Below are positions 34,442 through 46,993 of a stretch of DNA of 64,000 nt, one piece after another; the first letter of the stretch is position 1, and every line of letters starts with the position of its first letter. Under the pieces are notes generated by a model, which saw only the letters and a program-made list of their open reading frames with translations, did not search any database and was not told where the DNA came from. The position numbers and the translations under genes are program-made. Origin of the DNA: Lichina pygmaea (Eukaryota > Ascomycota > Lichinomycetes > Lichinales > Lichinaceae); contig OY730169.1 in the NCBI GenBank assembly GCA_963422465.1, positions 62,001 through 126,000 on the forward strand, in the 5' to 3' direction.

Positions 34442-35482
34442 ATTCTCTTCTCTTACCAGAAACTTCAAGATTCCTTTTGTTACATTCCCTAGTCACACCC
34501 TGCCTTCAGTTTTTATCTCTTCAAAGGTTTTCTGAAGGAGTTCACTATTAGCTAGAAGATCTGCATGGCTGTAAAGCTACTACCAGTGTAAGAATCAAAT
34601 AAATAAAAAAAAATACAGAGAAGAAGCTCTGGTTGAGCCAGGATTCCTATGTGGAGAAGATCACAGCTTTGTTCCATGTAGATGACCAGTCACAGTACCC
34701 CACTACCCTGATAGTGACTGAAAAGCTTGCTGTGTATGACAGGCAAGCTACCAAGACACAAATCTACAAGTATCTGAGGAAGGTTAGATCTCTGCTTTAC
34801 ACAACAATAATCACCAGGCCTGATGTTGCTTGTACAGCAAACAAGCTTGCTGAATCTCTCCTAAACCTGGGGCCACAACATCAAGAAGTAGTCATGCAAG
34901 CTCTTGTGTATATGTACACAACACAGTACTACACAATTGAATTCAGACTGACTGCAGAGTCTCTTCAGACCTTCACCTGCACCAGTGACACAGCTTTCAC
35001 AGACAATATTGAAACACACAAGAGCACAGAGAGATACCTCTTCCAGCTATTCAGTGGTGCAGTTGATTGGTGGTCTACAAAGCAGAAGACTGTCACAACA
35101 TCAAGCACAGAGGCAGAGCTCCTGGCTCTCACAAATATCACAAAGGAATTGTACAGCTGGATACAACTCTTCAAGGCAATCACCTTTGATACTGGGCACC
35201 AGGCCATGATTGATTGTGATAATCAGCAGACCCTTCATCTGCTGATCAAGAACACCCTGCAGCTGAAGACTTGACTTCACCACATCAACATCCATGATAT
35301 GTGGCTCTGTCAGGAAGTGTAAGAGGGATGTCTGTATGTTAATTGGATTCCCACAGACAAGATGCCTGCTGACAGATTAATGAAGGTACTTCCACAGCAG
35401 AAGTATAAGGCCTTTGTCTGGCAGCTAGGATTGGTGGACATCAGGAAGCTTGTCAAGAGCTCAGTGGGACACTGAGAGAGTG

Positions 35483-35685
35483 TGTTGACCAGAGACTCTC
35501 TGGAAGAGTTGCCTGGGGATTTGCAGGGGTGTTGAGATCAGCCTCCCTCTGAGTGACAGCTAAATTGTTGTCTTGCCTGCATGTGACAGTGTGCAGAGTT
35601 TTTCTCCTCCTCTTTTGTTGTCACTTCTAGATTCTTAGTTAGAGAGAGATAGAATGAACACACTCATTCCCTGGCCAGCTGCCAG

Positions 35686-35687
<2 letters not shown>
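35483..35687 (+). repeat. Copia 3' LTR
   Basis: Second LTR of the copia element. It follows a purine-rich tract and ends directly at the TTTA repeat of LINE-e. Confidence 0.8.
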
Positions 35688-35756
<69 letters not shown>

Positions 35757-35806
35757 TTTCTTTCTTTCTTTCTTTCTTTCTTTCTTTATTTCTTTATTTC
35801 TTTATT

Positions 35807-35842
<36 letters not shown>

Positions 35843-36191
35843 ACACTGATAGTAGCTTTACAGCTATGCAGATCTTCTAGCTAATAGTAAAGTCTTTCAG
35901 AAAACCTTTAAAGAAATAAAAACTGAGAGCAGAGTGTGACTAGAAATTGTAACAAAAGAGATCTTGAAGTATCTGGTAGAGAGAAAAGATCTAGGTGTTG
36001 GAGTGGGAATAGTGGAGTTTGAAAGCTAGATTAGACTGATTCAGTTTTTTCAAAAACATAAACCAGTGTAGAAACTTCTGTAGAAGCTCTGGACTTGAAA
36101 TAATCATAGTGAAGTCTTGGGGATTAAAGGAAGCTTGTTGTCTTTGTCTTGAATATAGAGAACATGAAGAGGTAATGTGCTTTGCAGTTTC
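35688..36191 (-). mobile_element. LINE-e, 3' part with an expanded tail
   Basis: About 155 bp of TTTA and TTTC repeats (35,688-35,842) followed, on the minus strand, by the family A 3' UTR and the last part of ORF2. The body is interrupted by the gypsy element at 36,192. The same tail also occurs left of the copia element (21,741-21,793), so the copia went into the tail of this LINE. Confidence 0.85.
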
Positions 36192-36504
36192 TGTCACAGT
36201 TCTGGCCCAGTTGCATATCTGACACAAGTCACACACCTTGCCGGGAAGTTCCATCTGCACTGTTGCCTGTTTGCTAGTCACGCACCTTGCTGGGAAGTTC
36301 CATCTGCACTGTTGCCTGTTTGCTCTGCTGTATCCCCTGCCTATAAGAACTTCTCCTGCTCCCCCAGCTTCTCTTCTTCTTTTCTCTTTTCCTTCCTTGT
36401 CTTTCGTCTTGTACATCAATCCAAGTCTCAAGTCTCAAGCCAAGTCAGGTCAAGGTTACTGAATCAGTTAGACTTGAGTTCTGCTCTGCCATTGCCTTGT
36501 CACA
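36192..36504 (+). repeat. Gypsy 5' LTR
   Basis: Begins TGTCAC and ends GTCACA. It contains a direct repeat of about 46 bp (TCACRCACCTTG...TTGCCTGTTTGCT, twice) that is also in the 3' LTR, and a pyrimidine-rich stretch. Confidence 0.9.
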
Positions 36505-37788
36505 CTACGAAAGACCAACCCAACCATAACACACTTCACCAAGCTACGTTCACGTCCTTGTCATGTCTCAACAACCAGACCAAGCCATGCCAGTTGCTGG
36601 AAATAACAAGTTCCTTCGCAACATGTTTGCAGAGTTCATGTGAATTCAAGCTACTAACACTACTCCCAAGTCCAAGTCTGAACACACTGCTGACCCAGAG
36701 ATCTTCAGTGGCGATGGTGGAAACACAGAAATCATGTATGAGAAGCTTGAGAGCTTCATCATGTCACTGTCACTCAAGATGACACTCAACACTGACTGGT
36801 ACCCCACGGAAACATCACAGATTGCGTACGTCTTTTCACGCACGACTGGCACTGCGCAGTCCTACATCTCAGCTAAGATCACGGCTGGCCAGTACATTGA
36901 CTGGCACAACATTGTCCAAGATCTCCGGAACACCTTCTCTGACCCAGACCCAGAGTTCCTAGCTCAGAGGAAGCTCATCACCTTGTGTCAGGCCAACTGT
37001 TCCTTTGCCAAGTTCTTCACAGAGTTCAATCAGTATACTCCACACACAGGCTTCAACAACAAGGCCTTGAAGTCCCATCTTCAATGTACTGTCTCTGAAG
37101 AGCTTGCCAAGCAGCTTGTCAACATCAACCTCAAGGACATCAGCTATCAGAAGCTTGTTGAGGAATGCCAGCTGCAGGACAACCAGTTGCGTGCCACTTC
37201 TACCAACTCTCACTATCCACATCAAGCACCTCCCACCCAAGCCTCAGTTCCACAGTCAGAGTTCATCAAGCCAGCCTTCACGCCACAACCACCAAGTCCT
37301 ACCATGGATCTCAGCTGCTCTAAGCTGATGCCAGAAGAGCGAGAACATTGCCAAAGTAAAGGCCTCTGCTTCTACTGTGGGAACCAAGGTCATGTCTCAA
37401 CCTTCTGTCCAGTGAAAAGCATGCCTATTGTTACCACCACCACAACCACCACCAAGTCTGCCACTGTTGAGACTACTCCAGAGTCGGAAAACAAGTAGTC
37501 CTTGGTCATCATCGCGCCCAAGGACATGAAAAGGATCTCCATGTTGGCTATCTGTCTCCAGACCAGCAATTAGACAGTAAGTGCTTGTTTCTTCCTTGTA
37601 TCCTAGATGGGAAATTCAAGTGCAATACTCCTATTGACTCTGGCTGTTCAGCATTTGGCTGCATTGGTGCTTTCTTTACATAATCTCTTCACCAAGAACC
37701 TCTCCCCTACCCACGCATATTGCGATTGTTTGATGGCAAGATGTCACAAACCACGCATCTCGCCAAGACAATCATGACCACAGCACAT

Positions 37789-40700
37789 TTTTTATTTTTA
37801 TTTTTATTTTTATTTGATTCTTACACTGGTAGTAGCTTTACAGCCATGCAGATCTTCTAGCTAATAGTGAACTCCTTCAGAAAACCTTTGAAGAGATAAA
37901 AACTGAAGGCAGGGTGTGACTAGGGAATGTAACAAAAGAAATCTTGAAGTTTCTGGTAAGAGAAGAGAATCTAGGTATTGGATTGGGAATAGTGGAGTTT
38001 GAAAGCTAGATTAAACTGGTTTAGTCTTTTCAAAAACATAAACCAGTACAAGAACTTCTGTAGTAGCTCTGGGTTTGAAATAATAGTGGTGAAGTCTTGG
38101 GGATTAAAGGAGACTTGTTGTCTTTGTCTTGAATAAAGAGAGCATGAAGAGGTGATATGTTTTGCAGTTTCTTCTGCTTGGCCACACACACATAGTGGGG
38201 TAGGGAAGTCAGGAACTCCAGCTCTGAAAAGAAAACTTGCCAGACCAATTCTTCCAGTCCTGATTTGCAGTAGCAGACTTACCTCAGCTTTCTGTAACTT
38301 TTTGTAGAGCTTCAGATTGTTTTTATGTGGCTTTTGACAGAAAGTCTGCCAGCCTGGATAGCTCCTTCTTTTCTTCTCTTCCCATTGGTCTTCCCACTCT
38401 TTAGTAAAGAGCTTTTGTAGTTCTTTCTTTGAACTAGCCTGGTTAGTAGTTATTTGACTTAACCAAGTGAATTTCCACTTAGGAGAGATAGTTGAGGATT
38501 CCTTTAAAGGTTTCTTCAAGAGAGAGGCATAGCTGGAAATAGTGGAAAAGATACTGTCAAGAAAGTATTTGAGAGGGGAGTTTTGAATAGAAGAAAGAAA
38601 ACAGGCAGTGCGAAATTTAAAGTAGAGGTCTAGAGGTAGAAGAAAAAGCTCACTCTCTAATAGAAAAGAAGGAGTGGCTTTGAAAGCACCCCCAATAAGT
38701 CTTAGGCATCTGTTTTGAAATGAAACAAGAGAAGAGATATTGGAGGATTTTCTTAGAGGGTTAAACCAGATTCCCACTGCATAGCTCAGTAGAGATCTCA
38801 GTATAGCAGTGTACACCAGACATGATGTGTGAACTGGAAAGCCCCAAGTAGAATAGGAAGTTCTAGAAAGAGAAGAGAGTGCTTTCTGTGCTTTTTGAAG
38901 AATAATACTCTGGTGTTTGTGCCAGTGGAGCTTTGCATCTAGGTACACTCCAAGTACTCGCACTTCTTCTTTTGGTTTGAGAATCACATTCCCCAGTCTG
39001 AGCTTGAGCTGAAGATTGTCTGATCTTCTTCTGGAAAAATGAAGTATTTCATATTTCTCAGGTGAGAAGACCATTCCATGTCTTGCAGCCCAGGATAGAC
39101 ATTTGTGGTGTGTGTTCTTTAACTTCAGAAGGTTACTTTCCAAGGAGTGACCAAAAGCAAGCAGATTTGTATCATCTGCAAACCCCAGGGCAGATACACC
39201 AGAAGAGGGAGTATGCACAGTCTTATGCAATTCAGAAATGTAGAATAGAAAAAGAATAGGGGATAATGGAGAACCTTGAGAAACTCCACAATGAATAGGA
39301 ATAGAACAAGACTCAGAATCATCAAAGACAAGAGTGGTAGAGTGCTTATCACAGAAGGAGTTTTTGATTTGATTCTTACACTGTTTGTAGCTTTACAGCC
39401 ATGCAGATCTTCCAGCTAATAGTGAACTTCTTCAGAAAACCTTTAAAGGAATAAAAACTGAAGACAGGGAGGTGACTAGAAAGTGTAGCAAAAGGAAATC
39501 TTGTAGTGTCTGGTAGGAAAAGCTTCTAGATGTTGGAGTGTGAATAGTGAAGTTTGAAAGCCAGATTAAATTGGTTTAGTCTTTTCAAAGACATAAACCA
39601 GTACAGAAACTTCTGTAGAAGCTCTGGGTTTGAAATAATAGTAGTGAAATCTTGGGGGTTAAAGAGAGCATGTTGTCTTTGACTTGAGTAGAGAGAGCAT
39701 GAAGAGGTGATATACTTTACTGTCTCTTCTGCTTGACCACACATGCATAGGGGGGTAGGAAAGTCAGGGACTCCAGCTCTGAAAAGAAAACTTGCTAGAC
39801 CAATTCTCCCAGTTCTGGTTTGCAGTAGTAGACTTGCCTCAGCTTTCTGTAGCTTTTTGTAGAGCTTTAGGTTGTTGTAGTGAGGTTTTTGGCAAAACAC
39901 CTGCCATCCAGCATAGCCTTTTCTTTTCTTCTCCTCCCATTGGTTTTCCCACTCTTTAGTAAAGAGTATTTGTAGTTCTTTCTTTGAACTAGCCTGGTTA
40001 GTAGTTATTTGACTTAACCAAGTGAACTTCCAATTAGGAGAGATAGTTGAGCATTTCTTTAAAGGTTTCCTCAGTGAAGAAGCATAGGAAGAAATAGTAG
40101 AAAAGGTACTGTCAAGAAAGTCTTTCAGAGAGAAGGTTTGGATAGAAGATAGAAAACAAGCTGTGCGAAATTTAAAATAGAGATCTAGAGGTAAAAGAAA
40201 AAGCTCACTCTCTAATAGAAAAGAAGAAGTGGCTTTGAAAGCACCCCCAATAAGTCTCAGACATTTGTTTTGGAATATGATAAGAGAGGAAATATTAGAG
40301 GATTTTCTGAGTGGGTTGAACCAAATTCCCACTGCATAGCTCAGTACAGATCTGAGTATTGCAGTGTACACAAGGCGTGCTGTGAGAACTGGAAAGCCCC
40401 AGGTGGAGTAAGAGGTTCTAGAAAGAGAAGATAGTGCTTTTTGTGCTTTTTGAAGAATAATTCTCTGGTGTTTGTGCCAGTGGAGTTTGGCATCCAGGTA
40501 CACTCCCAATACTCGCACTTCTTCTTTTGGTTTTAGAATCACATTCCCAAGTCTAAGCTTGAGCTGCAGATTGTCTGATCTTCTTCTGGAAAAATGAAGT
40601 ATTTCATATTTCTCAGGAGAGAAGACTATTCCATGTCTTGCAGCCCAAGATAGATATTTAAGATGTGTATTCTTCAACTTCAGAAGGTTGCTTTTAAGAG

Positions 40701-43196
40701 AGTGTCCAAATGCAAGCAGATTTGTATCATCTGCAAATCCCAGAGCAGAAACACCAGTAGTAGGAGAATGTACAGTCTCATGAAGTTCAGAAATATAGAA
40801 TAGAAAAAGAATAGGAGACAAAGGGGAACCTTGGGGAACTCCACAGTGAATAGGAATAGAAGAGGACTCAGAGTCATCAAAAACTAGGGTGGTGGTACGT
40901 CTGGCCACAGTTGAGCTATGCCGAGGCATAGCGCAGAGTCGACATCCCGTGCAGGGTCTCTGCCACGCTTCCCCGCAGTCCTGAGGTCTTTTGCGCTCCG
41001 CCGTGTACGCTCACCCCTAGGTCCTGCTTCGGAGTGCCGGGTTGCCAGCCCGGAGCCCACGCTCCAACTGCAGTTTGCTCCTTGAGCCCGTCATTTGCAG
41101 CCTGAGCCTGCACTCTGTACGGACCGGCATGCGCTTCCGTCCTCTCGGGCTATATAGACAGTCTCGTAGTAGGCCCAGACCCTACTGCCATCACTGCCAT
41201 TATATGCCATGCCCCGCAGCTCTCGCTGTTTTGTGTTATCTCTGTAGATCTCTCGTACAGAGGCCGACCATGCCTCGCAGACTCTACAGACCCTGCAGGC
41301 CATGCCAGCACCTGCAGGACTGCCTTTCCAGCCCACTAACCAAGTAGGGAGAAGTCTCCGTCTGCCCGCTGTCGCCTGTGGGACCCCAGATGTACGTGGT
41401 GGCCCACTGGAGAACCTCCAGTGCCCTAGCCCCAGTCCGTAGGTAGCCCGAAGAGAATCTGTGGCAAGACCTTAGGCAAAACCATCAAGCCAGCACTTTG
41501 ACTATCACACAGCCCTTAGGTACTGGAGCAGCGGAAACCCTTCATGCCACCTGCTCGCCTTCTTTAACACGTAGTCCCTGTTCGATTAACAACACCGCAG
41601 TACAGACATCACTCCCCTCCTAGAACAAGATCCTCGATGCATCAGCTACTGGAGACTCTGCCAGAAGGGGGGTGTGCGATAGGAACTCCTCTTGTCTACT
41701 CCAGAGGTGCCCTGTCAGATGTCTAGACTTCACCTCCACCAGTTGCAAGGCTGGCTTCAGGCTGTAGCGTACACGGTAGACATCTGTCGGGTGGTTTTCA
41801 TAACCAGTTTGGTTGAAGTCCTCTGTTCTGCTGATGTCACTTCACAGGGGTGTCCAGGGTGCCTGCACGACACCTCCGGTGGCCCGTCACTCCACGGGCA
41901 CCAGCAGCTCGACCGGTGACTCAATTAGCTCTCGGTGCAGCGACTACAAGCAGCTTGGGAGACTGCCTGCCATCGCTGCCCCGAGGTTCCCAGCCTGCAC
42001 CGCGTGGAGGTTTGAGTCTTCGCAGACCATCACAGAAGGAGTAGATCCAGGAAGCTAGCCAGGCAGGTATTCCTTTTCTTTTCAGAATTTGCTGTAGTAT
42101 CTTGGGGAGAGCTCTGTCATAGGCTCCTGAGATATCCAGTGAGAGTAGGGATGCAACTATGCCTTCCTTCCAGACTTTTTCCACTTGGGAGGTTAGGAGG
42201 AAAAGTGCTGCTTCTGTGGATCTTCCTTTCCTAAAGCCCATCTGGATATCTGGCAATAGTCCAGCTTCTTCTGCTATCTTGCTTAGTCTGGCTGCAGCAA
42301 TAGCTTCCATCAGCTTGCCTGTTGTGTTTAGCAGAGCTATAGGGCGCCAGGCTTTAGCTTGATTGTAGGTTCCCTTGCCAGGTTTCCTCAAGCAGACTGT
42401 TTTTGCACTCTTAAATCTTTCAGGGAAGTACTCTAGTTTCCAGCATGTTGAAGTCAGAATAGCTAGAGCTTGGCAGAACCTAGACCCCAGAGCTCTCAGA
42501 AATCCATTTGGCAGCTTATCTCTCCCTCCTGCTGTGAAAGGTTTCTTCTTGGCCAGAATTTGCTCCACTTCTTCACATGTTACCTCCTGGGAGAGCTGTA
42601 TCTCAGAGATAGTCTGGGAGCTTTCTGAGCCTGGTTCTGGAACTAGAGCTTTTGGAAAGAACTACTGTGAGAAGGCTTTAGTCTTTTCCTCAAAGGTTTT
42701 GGCTATTCCTTCTTGTGTTTCCAGGTCAGGAACCAGAGGAAGATCAGGAGTCTTGTTGGCTTTGGACTTTCCCCACTTTGCAAGCTTCCAGAACTTTGAA
42801 GAGCTGGCCAGCTCATGGATTTGGTGTCTGAAAGTGTTCTGTTTTCCATCTCTGACTGCCTTTTTCTTGAGCTTAGTTGCTTGCTCAAGTTCCTCTTGAC
42901 TTGCTTGCCTTTTTTGCACTTTTCTTCTTATTCTTCTTTCCTCTTTAACCTTGTTTTGGATCTCTTGATTCCACCAGGGAACTGAGTGGCCAGATTGCTT
43001 CTGGAGCTGTGTGGATTTGCTTGCTATTTCTTGGAGAAAGTTGTCAAGATACTCCAAGTACTCATCCACTTCATATTTGTCTTGGAAGTGGAAGGGCAGG
43101 TGTAGCTTCTCACACTCTACTCTTGCAAGGTTTGAGTCCAGTGTTCTCCAGTTTCTTTCTGGTTTCCAGATTTTCCTTGGAGGATCCAGGTCCAGG
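37789..43196 (-). mobile_element. LINE family A, 5'-truncated copy (LINE-c), split by LINE-d
   Basis: Flanked by GACYACRGCACAT (37,776-37,788 and 43,197-43,209, two mismatches) in gypsy DNA. On the minus strand it runs from the linker between endonuclease and reverse transcriptase (43,196) to the 3' tail (37,789). LINE-d lies inside it at 39,361-42,028. The ORF2 pieces are 43,069-42,662, 42,568-42,029 and 39,360-37,971. One in-frame TAG near 42,661 replaces a Gln codon that LINE-b keeps. It is very close to LINE-b in sequence, so it belongs to the same young lineage. Confidence 0.88.
39361..42028 (-). mobile_element. Chimeric LINE: family B 5' UTR joined to family A 3' half (LINE-d)
   Basis: Flanked by the identical 13-mer ATCACAGAAGGAG (39,348-39,360 and 42,029-42,041) inside LINE-c, so it inserted as one unit. 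From 42,028 down to about 40,912 it matches the 5' UTR of LINE-f from its exact 5' end. From about 40,905 to 39,361 it is family A: reverse transcriptase from the TTLVFDDSES region on, C-terminal motif, 3' UTR and tail. ORF1, the endonuclease and half of the reverse transcriptase are absent. The remaining frame, 40,929-39,526, is open for 467 codons, including codons from the junction. Confidence 0.85.
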
Positions 43197-46100
43197 GACT
43201 ACGGCACATGGCGTGCACCAGGAAGAAGTCTCTCTCTTTGTGTCTCCTGGTCTTCACTATAATGTGATTCTGGGGATGCCATGGCTCCAGAAGCACAGAC
43301 CACACATTGATTGGATAAACACCTCAATCATGTTCAAGTCAGATCACTGCCAATCCGCATGCCTCAAGTCAAACAATGGCTATCCAATCTCTTTGGATCT
43401 TGAAGCCAAGATGTCTGCTGGAAAGCCTCAGGATCCCAAGCCTCTTTCTGCCACGCCATCCCCCATCAATACTGCCGTATTTTCTCTCCTTGCTGCCAAG
43501 CCAGATCACCAGGTGTTCAGTGTTTCTCTGAGAGACATTGAGCAGGTGTTGAAGCTAAAGAAGTGTGTGGATCCTGCCACACTTCTCCCTGCTCAGTACC
43601 ACAAGTTCCTGGACGTCTTCAGTAAGGATGACGCTGACAAGCTTCCTCCTCTACACCCAGGAGTTGACCACAAGATCAAGATGGAACCAGGAACCCAGGC
43701 ACCCTCTGGACCTCTGTACAGCATGAGCAGAGAAGAACTTGAAGTTCTCAAGAAGTACCTGACAGAGAACCTGAACAAGGACTTTATTCAAGCATCTTCA
43801 TCACCTGCTGCTGCACCAGTCCTTTTTGTCAAGAAGCCAGGAGGTGGATTGTGTTTCTGTGTAGACTACAGAGTACTCAACACCATCACCATCAAGAACT
43901 GTTACCCCCTGCCACTGATCCGGGAGATGTTGGACCAGCTTTGCAAAGTTGTGTGGTACACCAAGCTTGATATTGTTAGTGCCTTCAACTGTATCTGGAT
44001 GAAGGAAGGTGAAGAATGGAAGACTGTGTTCTGCACATGCTCAGGCCTCTACAAATACCTTGTCATGCCCTTTAGTCTTGCCAATACTCCAAGCATGTTC
44101 CAGAACTACATCAATGATGTTTTGGGACCTGATATCCTTGATGTCTTTGGCACTGCCTATGTGGATGACATCCTTGTCTACAGTCAGACACTCAAGGAAC
44201 ACCAGAAGTACGTCAAGCTTGTTCTCAGTCAACTACAAGATGCAAGCCTGCAAGTTGACATCTCCAAGTACAACTTTGAAGTCTATCAAGTCAAGTACCT
44301 TGGCCTCATTATTCAGTCTGCCACTGAAGACAGCTGACCTAGATCTGTGAGTATGGACCCAGCCAAGACTGACACTATCAAGGAGTGGAAGCCTTCTGCC
44401 AGTCTCAAGGAAGTGCAGAGCTTCATTGCCTTTGCAAACTTCTACCACCAGTTCATCAAAGACTTTGCCAAGTTTGCATCTCTGCTCACAGCTCTGACCA
44501 AGAAGAATGTTGCCTTCAAGTGGAAAACCCCAGAGCAGTGCTTATTTGAAAGCATCAAGAAGGTGTTCAGCACTGCATCCATCCTGCAGCACTTTGATCT
44601 GGAGAAGGAGTGTGTTGTTGAGACTGACACTTCTGACTACGTCTCTGGTGCTGTCCTGTCACAGCCAGATTATGAAGGAGTTCTACACCCTGTTGCCTTC
44701 TTGTTACGCCACCACCTGCCAGCAGAATGCAACTACAAGATCTACAACAAAGAGTTGCTGGCAATTGTCTGTGTCTTTGAAGAATGGTGAGCAGAGCTTG
44801 AAGAATCTCCAGAACCTGTCAAAGTGATCTCTGATCACAAGAACTTGGAGTACTTCATGTTGTCAAAGTGCCTTTCCTGCTGTCAAGCCTGTTGGAGTGA
44901 GTTCTTGTCACACTTCAATTTCAAGATCAGCTACTGTCCAGGCAGTCAGTGCAAGGCTGACACCCTCACTCAACATTCCCAAGACCTCCTGTCAGACAGT
45001 GATCCCTGTCAAGACTTCATGGAGCAAGTTGTCCTCAAGCCCAAGAATCTTGCACATTCAGAGGTTTAAGTCAAGCCCATCCAGATCCTGAGATATTCAG
45101 AAGCTGCACCAGTTGACACTGAACCTGATGCTGCACCTCTTTCAGACGTCATCCAAGCTGCCTATAACAACCTTGCTGAAGGTGATCCAGTGGCAACAGT
45201 GTCACAGATACTAAGGGATAGTGTCAGGCACAGTCAAGAAGTGTCTCTCTCAGACTGCAGCTTGGAAAATGACTGTCTCTTCTACAAGAACTGACTCTGG
45301 ATCCCTGAGAACAATAAGCTACACCTACACCTGTTCCAAGAAGCCTATGACCAAGCAATAGCTGGCCACACTGGGATTGCCAAGACCCACAATCTCCTGT
45401 CTTGTTGGTACTATTGGCCAAAGATGGTGAACATCATACAGTAGTATATCAGGAATTGTCATGTCTGCTCTCAAGCAAAGCCTGCCTGTGATTGCCAAGG
45501 AGAGCTGCTGTCTCTTCCCATGCCTCAGCAACATTGGCAGGATCTGGCTATGGATTTCATTACTGACTTGCCCAAGTCAAGAGATGCCTGCTTCCCTGGT
45601 GCCAAGCACATCTGGGTTATCACTGACTGTCTCACCAAAGAACACCACTTTGTGCTATGTGCTGAGATGACAACCTCGCATCTTGTCCAGATGTTCATCC
45701 AGTTTGTTGTCTGTACCCATGGCTTACCCAGGAGTATTGTCTCAGACAGAGGAAGTCAGTTTGTCAGCTTATTCTGGAAAGCACTCTGTGCCCATCTTGA
45801 CATCATGCTATGACTATCCTCAGGACACCACCCAGAGACAGATGGTCAGACAGAATAAGATAATCAGGAGCTTGAACACTACCTGAGATCCTATGTCAAC
45901 TATCTCCAAGATGACTGGGTTCAATGGCTTCCTCTGGCAGAGTTCACGCAGAACAACTCCCAGTCTGATTCCTCTGGCATGTCACTATTCTTTGCCAACA
46001 AAGGGTTCCATCCACAGCTCAGCATCACACCCACAAGTGAAGCCTGCAACCAAGATGCTATGGAAATCTCTGGAGAAATGACACAGATTCTGGAACAGTT

Positions 46101-46680
46101 GCAAGCTGAACTCTGACTATCCTAGGAAGCTCAAGCTCACACCGCCAATTTGCATCAAGTCCCGTCACTGTCCTATCAAACTGGAGATCTTGTTTGGCTG
46201 AATACCAAGAACATCAGGACACACCGCCTATGCAAAAAGCTTGACGACAAGTGGATTGGACTATTCAAGGTGTTGAAGACAGTCGGAAGCTGTGCCTGCT
46301 ATCTGGAGCTTCCACACACTCTCAAGATCCACCCTGTCTTTCACGTTTCCCTTCTACGTCTGACACCTGCTAATCCTATCCCTGGCCAATCAAATGAACA
46401 CCCTGGCCCTGTCATTGGTCAAGACACAGATGAAGAGTTCCAGGTTGAAGAAATCCTTGACTCTAAGCCAGCAACGTCTTGACAGAAGTTCAAGTACCTG
46501 GTCAAATAGTCTGGATGGCCAATTGAAGATGCCACTGAAAAGCCTATTGAGCATCTTGACAACGCCAAAGACGCCATCTACAACTTCCATAAGAAATACC
46601 CAAGGAAACCACGGCCACGGAACTACGCCCACGAGCGGCCTGAGGCTCACAGGAGTTCGCCATGTGAAGGAGGGGGGTAA

Positions 46681-46993
46681 TGTCACGGTTCTGGCCCAGT
46701 TGCATATCTGGCACAAGTCACGCACCTTGCCGGGAAGTTCCATCTGCACTGTTGCCTGTTTGCTAGTCACGCACCTTGCCGGGAAGTTCCATCTGCACTG
46801 TTGCCTGTTTGCTCCGCCGTATCCTCTGCCTACAAGAACTTCTCCTGCTCCCCCAGCTTCTCTTCTTCTTTTCTCTTTTCCTTCCTTGTCTTTCGTCTTG
46901 TACATCAATCCAAGTCTCAAGTCTCAAGCCAAGTCAGGTCAAGGTTACCGAATCAGTTAGGCTCGAGTTCTGCTCTGCCATTGCCTCGTCACA
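46681..46993 (+). repeat. Gypsy 3' LTR
   Basis: Second 313-bp LTR, the same length as the first, directly after a G-rich purine tract (GGAGGGGGG). It has more C and G than the 5' LTR at nearly all sites where the two differ. Confidence 0.9.

Larger units (their letters stand above)
29314..34613 (+). mobile_element. LINE family A, full-length copy (LINE-b)
   Basis: A 5.3-kb element flanked by TACAGAGAAGAAG (29,301-29,313 and 34,614-34,626, identical). It has a 5' UTR of about 500 bp, ORF1, ORF2, a 3' UTR and an AAATA-type tail. The architecture (Gag-like ORF1 with zinc knuckles, APE-type endonuclease plus reverse transcriptase in ORF2) is that of Tad-like fungal LINEs. It is the best preserved element in the window. 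Confidence 0.92.
21794..35687 (+). mobile_element. Ty1/copia LTR retrotransposon fossil with three later insertions
   Basis: LTRs of about 205 bp at 21,794-22,001 and 35,483-35,687, roughly 95% alike, flanked by ATTTA, though this is in TTTA-repeat DNA so the duplication is not unique. Parts in copia order: gag-like region (from 22,106), protease with a DCGATTHV active-site motif (about 23,780), integrase (about 24,100-25,080), reverse transcriptase (about 28,130-29,300) and RNase H (about 34,630-35,270). A purine-rich tract precedes the 3' LTR. It is interrupted by the SINE, LINE-a and LINE-b and is decayed, with roughly ten or more breaks besides these. It is moderately old, but younger than the LINE-e copy it sits in. 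Confidence 0.85.
36192..46993 (+). mobile_element. Ty3/gypsy chromovirus fossil with LINE insertions
   Basis: Two LTRs of 313 bp each (36,192-36,504 and 46,681-46,993), flanked by the 5-bp duplication GTTTC inside LINE-e. They differ at about a dozen sites, nearly all transitions (about 96% alike). Parts in gypsy order: gag with a CCHC knuckle CFYCGNQGHVSTFC (about 36,730-37,500), protease region (to 37,788), reverse transcriptase (about 43,210-44,340, YVDDILVYS motif), RNase H (about 44,350-45,070), integrase (about 45,080-46,100) and a C-terminal chromodomain-like segment (about 46,440-46,610). A purine-rich tract precedes the 3' LTR. LINE-c interrupts it between protease and reverse transcriptase. 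It is otherwise broken at several further points, roughly half a dozen. Confidence 0.9.

Noticed and set aside
35688-35842. The TTTA/TTTC run as an independent satellite or a CRISPR-like array
   Set aside because: It is directly attached to a LINE 3' end and has the family's tail sequence, and there are no spacers.
41921-42568. A 215-codon minus-strand frame read as one protein
   Set aside because: It crosses from LINE-c into the 5' UTR of LINE-d at 42,028; the fusion is an accident of the insertion.
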